From assembly GCF_014851395.1 (NCBI RefSeq), contig NW_024044459.1, positions 620,001 to 684,000 on the forward strand: a DNA stretch of 64,000 bases, in the 5' to 3' direction. Position 1 is the first letter of the stretch, and each line of letters starts with the position of its first letter. The translations under genes were made by a program, and so were the position numbers. This DNA comes from Micropterus salmoides. Its lineage: Eukaryota; Chordata; Actinopteri; Centrarchiformes; Centrarchidae. Of this stretch, positions 12,598 to 24,369 are shown one piece after another. The notes under the pieces were generated by a model. It had not been told where the DNA came from, searched no databases, and saw only the letters and a list, made by a program, of their open reading frames with translations.

Positions 12598-13390
12598 AGA
12601 GTTCCCCAAGGCTCCATTCTGGGGCCTCTTCTGTTTAACACCTACATACTTCCACTGGATCAGATTATGAAAAACAACAAAATATGTTACCATAATTATG
12701 CAGATGACACAGATTTATATAACCATATCACTATGGTCCCATACAACGCTGACTAATTGTATCAACAAATCACCAACTGAATGTGCCAGAATTTTCTTCG
12801 AATAAACAAAGATAAAAGTGAAGTCATTGTTTTTGGTGCCAAAATTAAAAGTCAGTGCTCAGCTTCAATCGGTAATCGGAAATCTTGGTGTAGTCATGGA
12901 CTCAGACCTGAATTTTAGCAGCCACGTTAAGACAATTACAAAGTCAGCCGACTATCACCTGAAGAATATATCAAGGATCAAAGGACTTATGTTTCAGCAG
13001 GACCTGGAAAAACTTGTCAATGCATTTATCGTCACTCGGCTACTGCAACAGTGTTTTCACAAGGCTCCATAAAAAATCCATCAGAGCTGCAGCTGATTCA
13101 GAACGCAACTGCTCGAGTCCTAACTAAGACCAAAAAAATGGATCACATCACTCCAGTTCTGAGGACTTTACACTGGCTTCCTGTCTGTCAGAGAATTGAT
13201 TTCAGGTCATCTGGGATCAGGTCTGCTTTCTGTCCCCACAGTCAAAACTAAATCTGGAGAAGCAGCGTTCAGTTTTTATGCTCCATATATCTGGAACAAA
13301 CTCCCAGAAATCTGCAGGTCTGCTGAAACTCTTAGTTCTTTTAAATCAAGACTTAAATAAAGCCTTTTCTTTTTACCAATGCCTGTAATT
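12598..13390 (+). pseudogene. Non-LTR retrotransposon RT fragment (L2-like)
   Basis: The plus frame opens with VPQGSILGPLLFNTYILPL (RT motif B region) and then YADDTDLY, the RT catalytic motif C. It continues through a connection region with a conserved LQLIQNATARVLT...HITPVLRTLHWLPV segment near 13080-13190. Stops and frameshifts break it into at least four frames, for example around 12750-12780 and 12870. It lacks the endonuclease and the N-terminal RT, so this is a 5'-truncated dead copy. An AT-rich 3' UTR seems to run to about 13555. Confidence 0.85.
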
Positions 13391-13562
13391 AAATCAAATT
13401 TAAGGCTGTACATTAATAACTTACACTGCACTGTAACTGTTACTGTCCTGTTTTATCCTGTTTTTATTTCCTATTTAACAATCTTTTAAAATTGTATTTC
13501 ACTGTCTTTTTTATATTTTCCTGTTGCTTTTATGTTTTAATGTAAAGCATGGATTTCAAACG

Positions 13563-13699
13563 ATGAGACTTCATATCGGGAGGAAATTGATAATCTAGAG
13601 TAGAGTGGTGTTCAGAGAACAACCTGCTGCTCTATGTCAGCAAAACCAACGAGCTGATCATTGATTTCAGGAAAAAGGAGAAAAAGACACACTCCTGTC
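13563..13699 (+). mobile_element. Non-LTR retrotransposon fragment, 5' piece of split copy
   Basis: The plus strand encodes an NNLLLYVSKTNELIIDFRKK-like segment (with frame disruption), the region just after the RT catalytic core in a common fish LINE family. The frame continues in the same family at 19671 after the hAT element is removed, and the 8 bp CTCCTGTC at the junction is duplicated. This fixes the insertion order: the LINE is older and the hAT younger. Confidence 0.85.
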
Positions 13700-14666
13700 C
13701 AGAGGTGGAAAGAGTACAAAAATTCTACTTAAATAAAAGTATAATTACTCTGATGAACTTTTACTTAAGTACAAGTAAAGTTACCAGTATAAATGAGTTT
13801 AAAATGAACTCAGAGTAAAAGATACTTAGTTACTTTTCTAACCTCCTAAAATAACTTATTTACATTGATTTAATATCTTATTTATACATAGGCCTATTAT
13901 ACTTATTTAATTATAAGGGAACAAAGCCATATCGTGCTTTCAATTTTAGTTTGTTTGACAGATACTTTACCAAATCAATGGTGAAAAACAATATGTTATA
14001 TTGAGTATAACAAGTTTGAGAATGTTTTGCTTCATTAGGAAACTGTGGCGGAAGACTCTGGTGAGGCACACTGAACTGGGAAAACGTGAAATACTGTACT
14101 GTATATGAAGTCATATCCCTATTTACATTCAAACAGGTGGTCATTTTAATGGGACAACATACAGTAAGCTTTAGTATAATAAATAACTAGTTACCAGCAA
14201 GTTGCTAATGCCAAAAATGGAAGTAAGCTATTATTCAACAGACCTCTACATCAAGGTTCCTCAACTACATTTGTTCAAGGGCACACATTTTTCTAAGCAG
14301 ACACTGTGGGGGCTGGACTTACCTTTGTAATTACTGTTTAAAATGAAGATTTTTATATCAGTGTGAATAAACTCCTAAAAACATGGTAGGCCTAAATCCA
14401 TAATGATAAATTTACATAGGCCTACTTAACTCGAAAATACTCTAAGACCGCAGCCAAATCACAACAACAGTTATCTCACAGTGCTTTTCATAAAAGAGCA
14501 GGTCTAGACCGTACTCTATGATGCTATTTACAGAAGCCCAACAGTTCCCACCAAGAGCAAGCACTAGGCGACAGAGGCAAGGAAAAACTTCCTTTTAAGA
14601 GGCAGAAACCTCGAGCAGAACCATGGCTCAGGGTGGGCGGCCATCTGCCTCGACCGGTTGGGGTGA

Positions 14667-14668
<2 letters not shown>

Positions 14669-14717
<49 letters not shown>
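14669..14717. repeat. (GA)n microsatellite within L2 3' UTR
   Basis: About 24 GA dinucleotides, followed by a purine-rich stretch to ~14780. It lies inside the 3' UTR of the reverse-strand L2 copy, where this family usually has a GA tract. Confidence 0.9.
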
Positions 14718-14719
<2 letters not shown>

Positions 14720-15250
14720 CAGGAGAGGAACAGAGAGAAAAAGAGAGGGATGGAAGGAGAGAGAGAGGGGAGGGAGGCAGCCTACACAATATACACACAG
14801 AGGTACAGACAGTAAAGGTGATGTTGCTATAGACTAAATGAAAAATGGTACAGATATTTATAGTAGTGTTAATGGTAACAATCGTAATGTTAATGATTAT
14901 AATAACAATAATAACAATAGGACTAGTAACAATAGTCGTTGCAGCAGAGGGTGTCGAGCAGGAACACGGGGGCAGCAGGTGACCCGCAGCCACAGATCCA
15001 GACTCCACAGCTCCAGAGCCAGAAAAACCTGCAGGAAGTGATAGGAGGAGAGAGGAGAGGGACGAGAAAGCACAAGACTACCGGAAAGGGGAGAAGTTGT
15101 GTTAGTAACATGCAATAATGGGATGAGGTTGCATACAGAGGGAGAGGAAGTAGAGGAGAGAGGAGCTCAGTGCATCATAGGAAATCCCCCGGCAGTCTAG
15201 GCCTATAGCAGCATAACTAAGGGATGGTTCAGGACTCACCTGAGCCAGCC

Positions 15251-17395
15251 CTAACTATAAGCTTTATCAAAGAGGAAAGTCTTAAGCCTACTCTTAAATG
15301 TGGAGATGGTGTCTGCCTCCTGAACCCAAACTGGAACCTGGTTCCACAGGAGAGGAGCTTGATAGCTGAACGCTCTGGCTCCTAGTCTACTTTTGGAGAC
15401 TCTAGGAACCACAAGTAACCCTGCATTCTGGGAGCGCAGTGCTCTGGTGGGGTAGTAAGGTACTATGATCTCTTTAAGATAAGATGGTGCCTGACCATTA
15501 AGCGCTTTGTAGGTAAGAAGAATGATTTTAAATTCTATTCTGGATTTTACTGGAAGCCAATGCAAAGACGCTAAAACAGGAGAAATATGATCTTTTCCTG
15601 GTTCCTGTCAGAACACGTGCTGCAGCATTCTGAATCAGCTGAAGAGTCTAATAGACTTTTTCGAGCAGCCTGATAATAAGGAATTGCAGTAATCCAGCCT
15701 AGAAGTAACAAATGCATGGACTAGTTTTTCTGCATTATTTTTAGACAGGATGTTGCTGATTTTTGCAATATTACGTAGGTGAAAAAAGGCGGTCCTTGAA
15801 ATTTGCTTAATGTGAGACTTAAACGACATGTCCTGATCAAAGATAACTCCAAGATTCCTCACAGTGGTGCTGGAGGCCAGGGCGATGCCATCAAGGGAAA
15901 CTATATCTTTAGATAATGCGTCATGGAGGTGCTTGGGCCCCAGAACAATAACTTCAGTTTTATCTGAGTTTAACATTAGAAAATTACAGGTCATCCAGGT
16001 TTTAACATCCTGAAGGCACATTTGAAGTTTAGCTAACTGATGAGTTTCATCTGGTTTGATCGATAGATATAACTGAGTATCATCTGCATAACAATGAAAG
16101 TTTATGGAATATTTCCTGATAATAGTGCCTAAAGGAAGCATATATAAAGTGAAGAGGATTGGTCCGAGGACAGATCCTTGAGGAACTCCATGACTAACTT
16201 TGGCATGCATGGAGGACTCATCGTTAACATGTACAAACTGAAATCGATCTGATAAATAGGACTTAAACCGGCTTAGAGCGGTTCCTTTAATGCCAATGAA
16301 ATGTTCCAGTCTCTGCAATAGGATCTGATGGTCAGTGGTATCAAATTCAGCACTAAGATCTAATAAAACCAGTACAGAGACAAGTCCTTTGTCTGATGCA
16401 ATAAGGAGGTCGTTAGTAATTTTCACCAGTGCTGTCTCTGTGCTATGATGAGCTCTAAATCCTGACTGAAAATCCTCAAATAAACTATTGCTCTGTAGAA
16501 AGTCACACAGCTGTTTAGCAACTGCTTTCTCCAGAACCTTAGAGAGAAATGGAAGGTTAGATATAGGTCTATAGTTGGCTAAAACATCCGGATCAAGTTT
16601 GGGCTTTTTCAGAAGAGGTTTAATTACAGCTACTTTAAAGTACTGTGGTACATAGCCTGTTGATAGAGATAGATTGATCATATCTAGTATAGAAGTGCTG
16701 ACTAAGGGTAAAACATCTTTAAGCAACCTAGTCGGGATGGGGTCTAAGAAGCAGGTTGATGGTTTAGATGAAGAAATTATTGAAGTTAGTTGGTAAAGAT
16801 TGAGGGAAGCAAAACAGTCTAAACATATATCTGGTTCTACAGCTGTTTCTAAGGTTCCTGAGTTAAGAGATAAGTTGGTGCCAGTTGAGGGCAGGTCTTG
16901 GTGAATTTTGTCTCTAATAGCTAGAATTTTATCATTAAAGAAGCTCATGAAGTCGTAACTACTGAGAGCTATGGGAATACTTGGCTCAATAGAGCTGTGA
17001 CTCTCTGTCAGCCTGGCTACAGTGCTGAAAAGAAACTTTGGGTTGTTCCTATTTTCCTCTATTAATGACGAGTAGTACGCTGCTCTGGCATTACGGAGGG
17101 CCTTCCTATAAGTTTTAAGACTATCTTGCCAAATTAAACGAGAATTTTCCACTTTGGTGGAACGCCAATTCCTCTCAAGTTTCCGCGATATTTGCTTTAA
17201 TTTGCGAGTTTCAGTATTATACCATGGAGCTAACCGTCTTTGTTTTAGTATTTTCTTTTTTAGAGGGGCTACAGAGTCCAGTGTCATTCGCAGCAGGCCT
17301 GTAGCACTATCAACAAGATGATCGATTTGGGAGGGACTGAAACTAGCATAGGAGTCCTCCGTTACTTTGTGACTTGAGAAGTGATGGTTAAAATA
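15251..17395 (-). pseudogene. L2-like ORF2 remnant: reverse transcriptase
   Basis: The main frame (15635-17395, ~586 codons) starts after the endonuclease. It includes the linker (LAPWYNTETRKLKQ), RT fingers (LDPIPTRLLKDVLP, VIKPLLKKPKLDP, NYRPISNLPFLSK), motif A (LLDLSAEFDTTDH), motif B (SHGVPQGSVLGPILF) and motif C (CYADDTQLYL). The catalytic aspartates are all present; motif A carries E where relatives usually have A. Near 15640 and 15580 two small indels move the frame. The C-terminal part continues at 15251-15565 (MHWLPVKSRIEFK...). The 5' end is cut, so no endonuclease or ORF1 is present. This is the best-preserved LINE reading frame in the window, but it is dead. Confidence 0.9.
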
Positions 17396-18831
17396 CACTG
17401 CTCAAAAAAATAAAAGGGAACACTAAAATAACACATCCTAGATCTGAATGAATGAAATAATCTCATTAAATACTCCTTTCTTTACATAGTTGAATGTGCT
17501 GACAACAAAATCACACAAAAATGATCAATGGAAATCAAATTTATCAACTCATGGAGGTCTGGATTTGGAGTCACACTCAAAATCAAAGTGGAAAACCACA
17601 CTACAGGCCGATCCAACTTTGATGTAATGTCCTTAAAACAAGTCAAACTGAGGCTCAGTAGTATGTGTGGCCTCCACGTGACTGTATGACCTCCCTACAA
17701 AGCCTGGGCATGCTCCTGATGAGGTGGCGGATGGTCTCCTGAGGGATCTCCTCCCAGACCTGGACTAAAGCATCCGCCAACTCCTGGACAGTCTGTGGTG
17801 CAACGTGGCGTTAGTGGATGGAGCGAGACATGATGTCCCAGATGTGCTCCATTGGATTCAGGTCTGGGGAATGGGCGGGCCAGTCCATAGCATCAATGCC
17901 TTCCTCTTGCAGGAACTGCTGACACACTCCAGCGACATGAGGTCTAGCATTGTGTTGCATTAGGAGGAACCCAGGGCCAACTGCACCAGCATAAGGTCTC
18001 ACAAGGGCTCAGGGGATCTTATCTCGGTACCTAATGGCAGTCAGGCTACCTCTGGCGCGCACATGGAGGGCTGTGCGGCCTCCCAAAGAAATTCCACCCC
18101 ACACCATTACTGACCCACCGCCAAACCGGTAATGCTGGAGGATGTTGCAGGCAGCAGAACGTTCTCCAAATTTTTTGCCAATCTTGGTGACGTCGGGCCC
18201 TCATACCACCCTCATGGAGTCTGTTTCTGACCGTTTGAGCAGACACATGCACATTTGTGGCCTGCTGGAGGTCATTTTGCAGGGCTCTGGCAGTGCTCCT
18301 CCTGCTCCTCCTTGCACAAAGGCGGAGGTAGCGGTCCTGCTGCTGGGTTGTTGCCCTCCTATGGCCTCCCCCACGTCTCCTGATATACTGGCCTGTCTCC
18401 TGGTAGCGCCTCCATGCTCTGGACACTACGCTGACAGACACAGCAAACCTTCTTGCCACAGCTCGCATTGATGTGCCATCCTGGATGAGCTGCACTACTT
18501 GAACCACTTGTGTGGGTTGTAGACTCCGTCTCATGCTACCACTAGAGTGAAAGCACCGCCAGCATTCAAAAGTGACCAAAACATCAGCCAGGAAGCATAG
18601 GAACTGAGAAGTGGTCTGTGGTCACCACCTGCAGAACCACACCTTTATTGGGGGTGTCTTGCTAATTGCCTATAATTTCTACCTGTTGTCTATTCCATTT
18701 GCACAACAGCATATGAAATTGATTGTCAATCAGTGTTGCTTCCTAAGTGGACAGTTTGATTTCACAGGAGTGTGATTGACTTGGAGTTACACTGTGTTGT
18801 TTAATTGTTCCCTTTATTTTTTTGAGCAATG
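17396..18831 (-). mobile_element. Tc1/mariner element, 1436 bp, non-autonomous
   Basis: TIRs start CACTGCTCAAAAAAATAAAA at the left and end in the inverse at 18831, flanked by TA at 17394-17395 and 18832-18833, the Tc1/mariner target. The TIR motif with AAAGGGAACACT is a common fish Tc1 type. The transposase is on the minus strand and damaged (separate entry). The element separates the L2 copy from the right part of the hAT. Confidence 0.95.
17811..18534 (-). pseudogene. Tc1 transposase remnant lacking first catalytic Asp region
   Basis: The N-terminus MRRSLQPTQVVQVVQLIQDG starts at 18534 and shows the paired-like helix-turn-helix (SMRAVARRFAVSVSVVSRAW). After about 120 residues the sequence moves straight to the region around GGGSV.VWG in another frame. 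The segment that normally carries the first DDE aspartate (seen in the other copy as VLFTDDSRF at ~37 kb) is absent. The C-terminal part (17811-18002) keeps the second Asp region altered to MQHNARPHV, and keeps SPDLNPMEHIW with the final acidic residue. A stop lies near 18008. No activity is possible. Confidence 0.9.
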
Positions 18832-19670
18832 TATGTAATTGTAATGTAACTATGATTGGCATTAATTAACCGTTTTGGATGCTATTATACAGCTGTGCCG
18901 TTATTGTGCATGAGACCCCTGAGACCCCCAGATGCCTTTTAATACCACTGGGCACAGAAGTCTAAACAAATTGTTGTCAGGCAGTTAGTAGTATTTTCCA
19001 TAATTATGTGAGCAGGACTGACTTTATGCTGCACACAACAAGAGTCTGCAAACAGCAGAAGTGAAAGGAGCTGGTTACCTGGTCGAGCAGGTGGAGGTGT
19101 GCAGCTCTTTATCTAACAGAGCTCTGTGTCTGCTGCTGCTAACTGTTGCATTACTAACTGCAACATTTCAAACTGGTCCGCTATTAGAAAACTGTTGAAA
19201 ATGACGGTTGTTTAGTGTAGTCCCATCGAAGCTGTCCACACGACAGCGGTCAGCACTGATCTCACTTACAAACAGATTGCATTTCCTGTGACTACTTCAA
19301 AATAAAAGTCAACTTCAACAGTTAAATGCTTTTAATGTGAAGCTGCAGCAACAGGAAATGTTCAGTTTGCATTAGCAGTAACTTAATACAGCATTTTTCA
19401 CAGTTAACGCTGCATCATTATAAAGCTGCTGTTCTCTTGCACTCTTGCACTCTTGCACACAAAGTGGTGCGACACTTTTTTTTTTTTTTACTCATTAATA
19501 GATGTGACTGAAATGTAGCTAAGTACAATACTTTAAACAAAACATACTTAAGTAAAAGTTAAATTACAGATTTAAACAACTACTTTAAAAAGTACAAGTA
19601 CACAAAACAGCTACTCAATTACAGTAAGGTGAGTAATCGTAATTCCTTACTTTCCACCTCTGCTCCTGTC

Positions 19671-20290
19671 TACATCAGTGGAGCTGAGGTGCAGCAGGTG
19701 AACAGTTTCAGGTTCCTGGGAATCAGCATCACAGAGAACCTGACATGGTTGTCTCACATCTCCACGCTGGTGAAGAAAGCTCAGAAACGACTGGATTTCT
19801 TGAGGAAGCTTAAGAAGGCCAAATTGTCGCGCCAAGGCCAAGTTCTTGTCAGCTTTTACAGAGGAGCAATAGAAAGCATCCTGACTGGAAACATCACTAA
19901 CATGGGATGTGCACGGCCCAGGACCGGAGGCTCTGCAGCGGGTGATTCAAACTGCTCAGAAGATCATTGGTACCCATCTCCTGAGCATCAGTGATATCGG
20001 TGAGGTGAGGTGCCTACAGAGCCCAAAGGATACTAAAGGACAGCACCCACCCAGCCACAGCCTGTTCACCCTGCTGCATTCTGGGAAGAGATATAGAAGT
20101 TTCTGCTGCCACACCACCAGACTGTAGAGCAGCTTGTTCCCCCAAACTATCAGACTCTTAAACTCTAATTCATCCTCAGCACTGCTCTATTGATTATAGT
20201 TTTATTTCTGTTAATTTATGTTATCTGCTATGTAGCAGAACGGAGTTACAAAACTCAATTTCACTCCTGTTATATTGTGACAAAAATAAA
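19671..20290 (+). pseudogene. Non-LTR retrotransposon fragment, 3' piece of split copy
   Basis: This continues the LINE interrupted at 13699. Plus frames read VYISGAEVQQVNSFRFLGIS, LTWLSHISTLVKKAQKRLDFLRKLKKAKLS, FYRGAIESILTGNITN and then, shifted by one, HGPGPEALQRVIQTAQKIIGTHL. A C-terminal SLFTLLHSGKRYRSFCC follows. At least three frameshifts (near 19835, 19905 and 20010) kill it. The 3' end is an AATAAA-bearing tail ending in short CTAC/CTACC repeats at ~20290-20315. Confidence 0.85.
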
Positions 20291-21079
20291 TCTACTTACC
20301 CACCTAACTACCTACCTTTTGAAGCTATATTACCTGAAGCCCAGAAACTAATACACACTGGGCTAAAATGGAACAGGTGTTGCCATGTTTCTTTTTGTCC
20401 GACCGACTGATCAAAACAAGAGATCTCTAAATTATCTTAAATAAGTCTAATTTATGTCTCCTGAACATGGGACCATCAGATCAGAGAAAGAGCTAAAAAA
20501 AAAACCTCAGCTATGACACCTGGGATCTCATGATTCTTCTTAAATACGTATCAGTTTCTCATGACCTCTGGAGCAAATAACTCAACTTTGTCTTACTTTG
20601 ATCAAAAGATGAAATCTCTAAATTATCTTAAATAAGTGTAATTTTTTGTCTTAGTGAACCAGGTACGTGCACAAGTATTTTCTTATTTATACTTTTACTC
20701 TCTTTTAATTTCAAATCCTGTATAGAACTGTTGATTTCATCCGTGTAGTTACAAGTTACTCTAAAGAAAAATAAAATATATTTTGTCATTGAAATGAATT
20801 CCCTTTCAGTTTTCACATTTGTTAAGGTAGTCACAGCCAGCTTAACTTGAACACCCACCACTTTGAGATAATGTTTAGAGATCAATTAATTAAGGACTGA
20901 ATGCACACAAGTACTGAGATACAACAATCTCATACAGAATGAGCACTTAAATATATTCACTATAGAATACATTTATACCTTTAAATTTTGAGGACTTGTG
21001 AATATAGTATTCCTCCTCTTTTCAGTAAAGGAAAATTGTGCTATATTTAAAGACAATCAGTTCTTCACTGTTCTTCACT
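20291..21079. other. No gene; imperfect direct repeat pair
   Basis: The stretch GATCTCTAAATTATCTTAAA (about 20420) recurs with small changes at about 20608, in the same orientation and with similar flanks (GATCAAAA, AATAAGT, GTCT). The ~190 bp spacing suggests an old tandem duplication or two copies of a short repeat. No coding sequence is visible. Confidence 0.5.
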
Positions 21080-21175
21080 GCATTGTCGCCTCCCTTAGAA
21101 CAGCAGGACCGGGGTTCAAATCCTGCTCAGGACAATCCTCCAGTAAAGTTCTCCAGGTAGAGAACATAATGCAAT
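21080..21175 (+). repeat. tRNA-derived SINE fragment
   Basis: It contains an RNA polymerase III B-box-like GGTTCAAATCC (21113-21123) preceded by GCATTGTCGCCTCCC, the usual order of a tRNA-derived SINE head. The A box is degenerate and the body is short, so it is a relic rather than a tRNA gene. Confidence 0.55.
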
Positions 21176-21254
21176 GCAATGAAGCTCACTAATATCCCGC
21201 TAATGATTCTAACTGCTTTTTAGGAGCAATTAGCAAGATGTGAATGAACTCAAA

Positions 21255-21610
21255 AGATACAATGATAAGTTACTTCCATTTCTCCTCTCAATTCAGTATC
21301 CATTTGTCTCATCTAAGTCTCAAAAACTCAATCTCTCCTAATCTCATCTTTTCTCCTAAGTGGGTTTTAGGAGCAACAATTCAGATTGAAGTGATCTCAA
21401 GAAGATACAATGATGAGTTCTCATTGTTACTTCCATTTCTCCTATTGTAATCTGAATTCAATATCCACTTGTCTCACCTAAGTCTCAAAAACTCAGTCTT
21501 TCCTTATTTCATATTTTCTCTCCTGAAGAGGTTTTAGGAACAACAATTCAGAGTGAAGTGATCTCAAAAAGATATAAAATTGAGATCTTAGTGCTTTCTC
21601 AAGAGTTAAA
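21255..21610. repeat. Imperfect tandem array, ~150-165 bp unit
   Basis: AGATACAATGAT-AG begins at 21255 and again at 21403, with a related AGATATAAAATTGAG at 21570. Between them the order CTTCCATTTCTCCT, CACTTGTCTCA, AAGTCTCAAAAACTCA, TTTTCTCCT, GTTTTAGGA and AACAATTCAGA is repeated. This gives about two and a half copies. No coding sense is apparent. Confidence 0.75.
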
Positions 21611-24299
21611 GAAAAGACTATTCTGAGCAAAGTTTTTTTCCTCTGGGTGGCACTGCGCAGAGGATGCATCAGGTATAAAGTTTGAATTCATATAAAGGCT
21701 ATGTTGAAATAACCAGATCAACAGATTACTACATCAGAAATTATTACTGCTAACATTACTGTATTACTGTATGTGTTTTGCTCTCTCTGAGTCATGTCAG
21801 CCATTTCATCACCCCTAATTAAATAATATAATAATAATAACAATCTGACCCAGTCACACTCTGCCCAGGCACACAGTGTATTTGTCTCGAGACTTGTCTG
21901 TCATATGAGAGAGCCTGTTAACTCCAAAAAAGGTGCAGTGCTTTCTGCAATTGTGTTGGATCAAGGTCGGGCCACGTTCAAACCATAGACGAACCGTACC
22001 AGAGTCTTTTTTGTACCTGTAAGTGGACCGAGAATAAGCACATTCTAAAGGCTGTACAACTTCCTGGCTAGCGGTCTTCACAGGCTACTGGCTACAGACT
22101 TAAACCACGATTCAAAGTTACCTACCAAGAAAAACACTTTTATAGCAAATTACACTCAGTAATTATTTCTAAACTCCTCAAGATTCTGGAGGGACTGGTG
22201 GCATAAATTATTTATACTATACTAAACCGCTTGATTATTTGCCTGTACTTCACATCGTCCCTCTATCAGCCTGCCAGGATTATCCCCTTCTCTTTATCAG
22301 TGGCTGGATCTGCTTTGTGTCTCTTCATAAAATGGGATGAAGAGGCCTCAGCAAATAAAACATATTGTAGTCATCATAACATCATAAAATAAGCATAAAA
22401 ATGGTGATGAATCTGAAATATGTGTCATGTGACTTCCTGGTAAATAGTTTTATTGTGATGAAATGTCAGAATTTAGACCAGGTCCCTCTGATGAAGATGA
22501 AGGTAAAGCAGTAAGCCACAAGGTGAGGTAACATGCTGTGGATGTATTTGCCCCATGTCACTTGGAGCCAAAAGACTGTGTGTGCACAATGTGACCAAAT
22601 CTCACCAGCCATTACTGCAATTTGGAGAAAATTGACGGCATCACAGAGGCTGGCCCGTGAAAAGCAGAAAAGTGCAAGACAGAGTAATTCCCCTCAAAAA
22701 CAGGACAGCATGAGCAGGTAAGTGCATGGTGCTTTACAAGTCCCCAGCAGATTCCAGTGTATACAGTAAGACATGAGGGGTAATTATTAATTATCCCAGA
22801 CAGTAATGCTGGCATAGATAATTATGTGACAAACATGACATCTTCAATCTTGCTGCTAAGTGATGAATGTCATGAGGAGACTGCAATTATGTCATCTCAT
22901 TCATACAGGAGTATGGTAATTGCAACATTAAAAGCACTTCAGCTAATTTTGGCTTATTCCTCAGAGTCTAGTCTTGAACGTAGGCTTGTAATCACTGAAG
23001 CACAGAGGGAAAATAGACCACTGTGCATATTTTAGGTGGAAAATATCAAGCATTTTGTCATCCCTGGGATGGAGCCACCAGAGACACAGTGCTGACAGTA
23101 ATGATTCAGATGTATAATGTAAATCAGAATGAAAAATGCCTTAAAGTATTTAAGAGGTGCAGCTGTAAGTATATACCTTACTAGATATCACTGCCAAATG
23201 GATGTCTATTATAGACATCCATTTGAGAATCTGAGAATTTGTACCTACAGTGTTTTTATATCTCCAAAGCTCTGAGAGTTTGTACCTACATTGTTCTTAC
23301 ATCTGCAAAGCACACTATTACACTCAAATATATAGTATGTTTTTATTGTTCCTCCCCATGCTTCTGGACACTGGACATGTTTTACTATGAATAATCACAT
23401 TGTATCATTATCTAGTAGGCCTACAGATGAAGGGTTAAGAGCTGTACATATGCCCCGTGATCCCCTTGATGATGCATCAAAATGTAAGCATGGGATGAAG
23501 GGGACGGGAAGACTGGTGCCATGACAGAGGCATGGCCTACTGCCCACACTGGGGGCGGGATCTGATGCTGCAAACATGGGTACAGGGCCTAGTGCAATAA
23601 CGTTGCTGCCTATTACATGGGGCCTTTAATCAACACTGGATGAGGGGCCTGTTGCTCCAAGGGTACATGACAGCTCTCACTTTTAATGGATTGGAGCTGC
23701 ACTGTCAGACACTTCTACAAAGTCACTGAAAGAAAGGGCTACAGTTTTCTTTACATTCCCTTTGTGCACTGTTTCTCAACTATACATACGCTATACTATA
23801 CCTATTCAGTAAGACCACAATAATTGAGGTACAAGAAGTAGTTTATTTGGTTAGCGAGAAGGTTCAGGAAGGATATATGATGGAGGGGTTGAGAGGGAAG
23901 TGATGAAGGGTTTGAGAAGGTAGGGATGAAGGGGGTTCATTTGGGCTGTGGTGGTCGAGACTTAAGGTGGGGGCACGTCTCTATAAGCATCTTTCTTTAC
24001 GATCCCCCTGTGGTACCTTTGGTAGAAAAAGAACAATTACTTTGGTAGAATTATGAATTTTAGCATGTCTTTTGATGGTGGGAGGACACAGCAGCACCTG
24101 GGGGAAATCCACACAGATGCTGGGAGAACATGCAAACTAGACACAGAAAGGCCTGGGATGACCGAGGTCTGAAACCAGGACCTTCATGCTGTGAGGCCAC
24201 AGTGCTGTCCATTGGGAGGAGAGAAACGGGGTTTGTGGGGGAAGGATATGAGAACTGAGACAAAAAGGAGAAAGGGGTTAGACAAGCTTATTTATGATT
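21611..24299. other. No recognisable gene
   Basis: Only short frames (75 codons or fewer) without family resemblance, and no delimitable transposon. A purine-rich stretch at 23870-23960 and a local palindromic stretch around 23198-23225 (GGATGTCTATTATAGACATCC) are the only features I noticed. Confidence 0.45.
23202..23222. repeat. Perfect palindrome, 10 bp arms
   Basis: GGATGTCTAT is followed directly by ATAGACATCC around a single T (TGGATGTCTATTATAGACATCCA in context), forming a small near-perfect palindrome. It may be a chance inverted repeat or the centre of an old foldback element. Confidence 0.5.
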
Positions 24300-24317
24300 A
24301 GAAAGAAAGAGAGAAAA

Positions 24318-24320
24318 ATG

Positions 24321-24366
<46 letters not shown>
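24318..24366. repeat. (GA)n microsatellite
   Basis: An interrupted GA tract, a simple repeat. Confidence 0.9.

Positions 24367-24369
<3 letters not shown>

Larger units (their letters stand above)
14453..17395 (-). mobile_element. L2-like LINE copy, 5'-truncated
   Basis: Reading the minus strand, the element runs from the middle of the ORF2 region through RT, the C-terminal domain and a long 3' UTR. The UTR contains the fish L2 phrase around GCAAGCACTAGGCGACAG and a (CT)n tract. It stops at 14453 in the sequence that precedes the (TTGAA)n tail of the copy at 4 kb. The tail itself is missing. The 5' end coincides exactly with the TA at the edge of the Tc1 element. Confidence 0.9.
13700..19662. 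mobile_element. hAT-type element, 5963 bp, carrying nested L2 and Tc1
   Basis: The left end is CAGAGGTGGAAAGAGTAC and the right end CTTTCCACCTCTG, giving inverted terminal ends. It is flanked by a perfect 8 bp direct repeat CTCCTGTC (13692-13699 and 19663-19670), the diagnostic hAT target-site duplication. Sub-terminal sequence is rich in ACTTAAGTA words, typical of this fish family. No hAT transposase frame is visible, so it was probably a non-autonomous element of about 1.6 kb. The rest of its length is a reverse-strand L2 copy (14453-17395) and a Tc1 element (17396-18831). A second copy of the family lies at ~27.1-28.4 kb. Confidence 0.9.

Noticed and set aside
14628..15008. Ser/Leu-rich and Arg/Glu-rich frames across the GA tract
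   Set aside because: They are translations of the (GA)n microsatellite and L2 3' UTR, not proteins.
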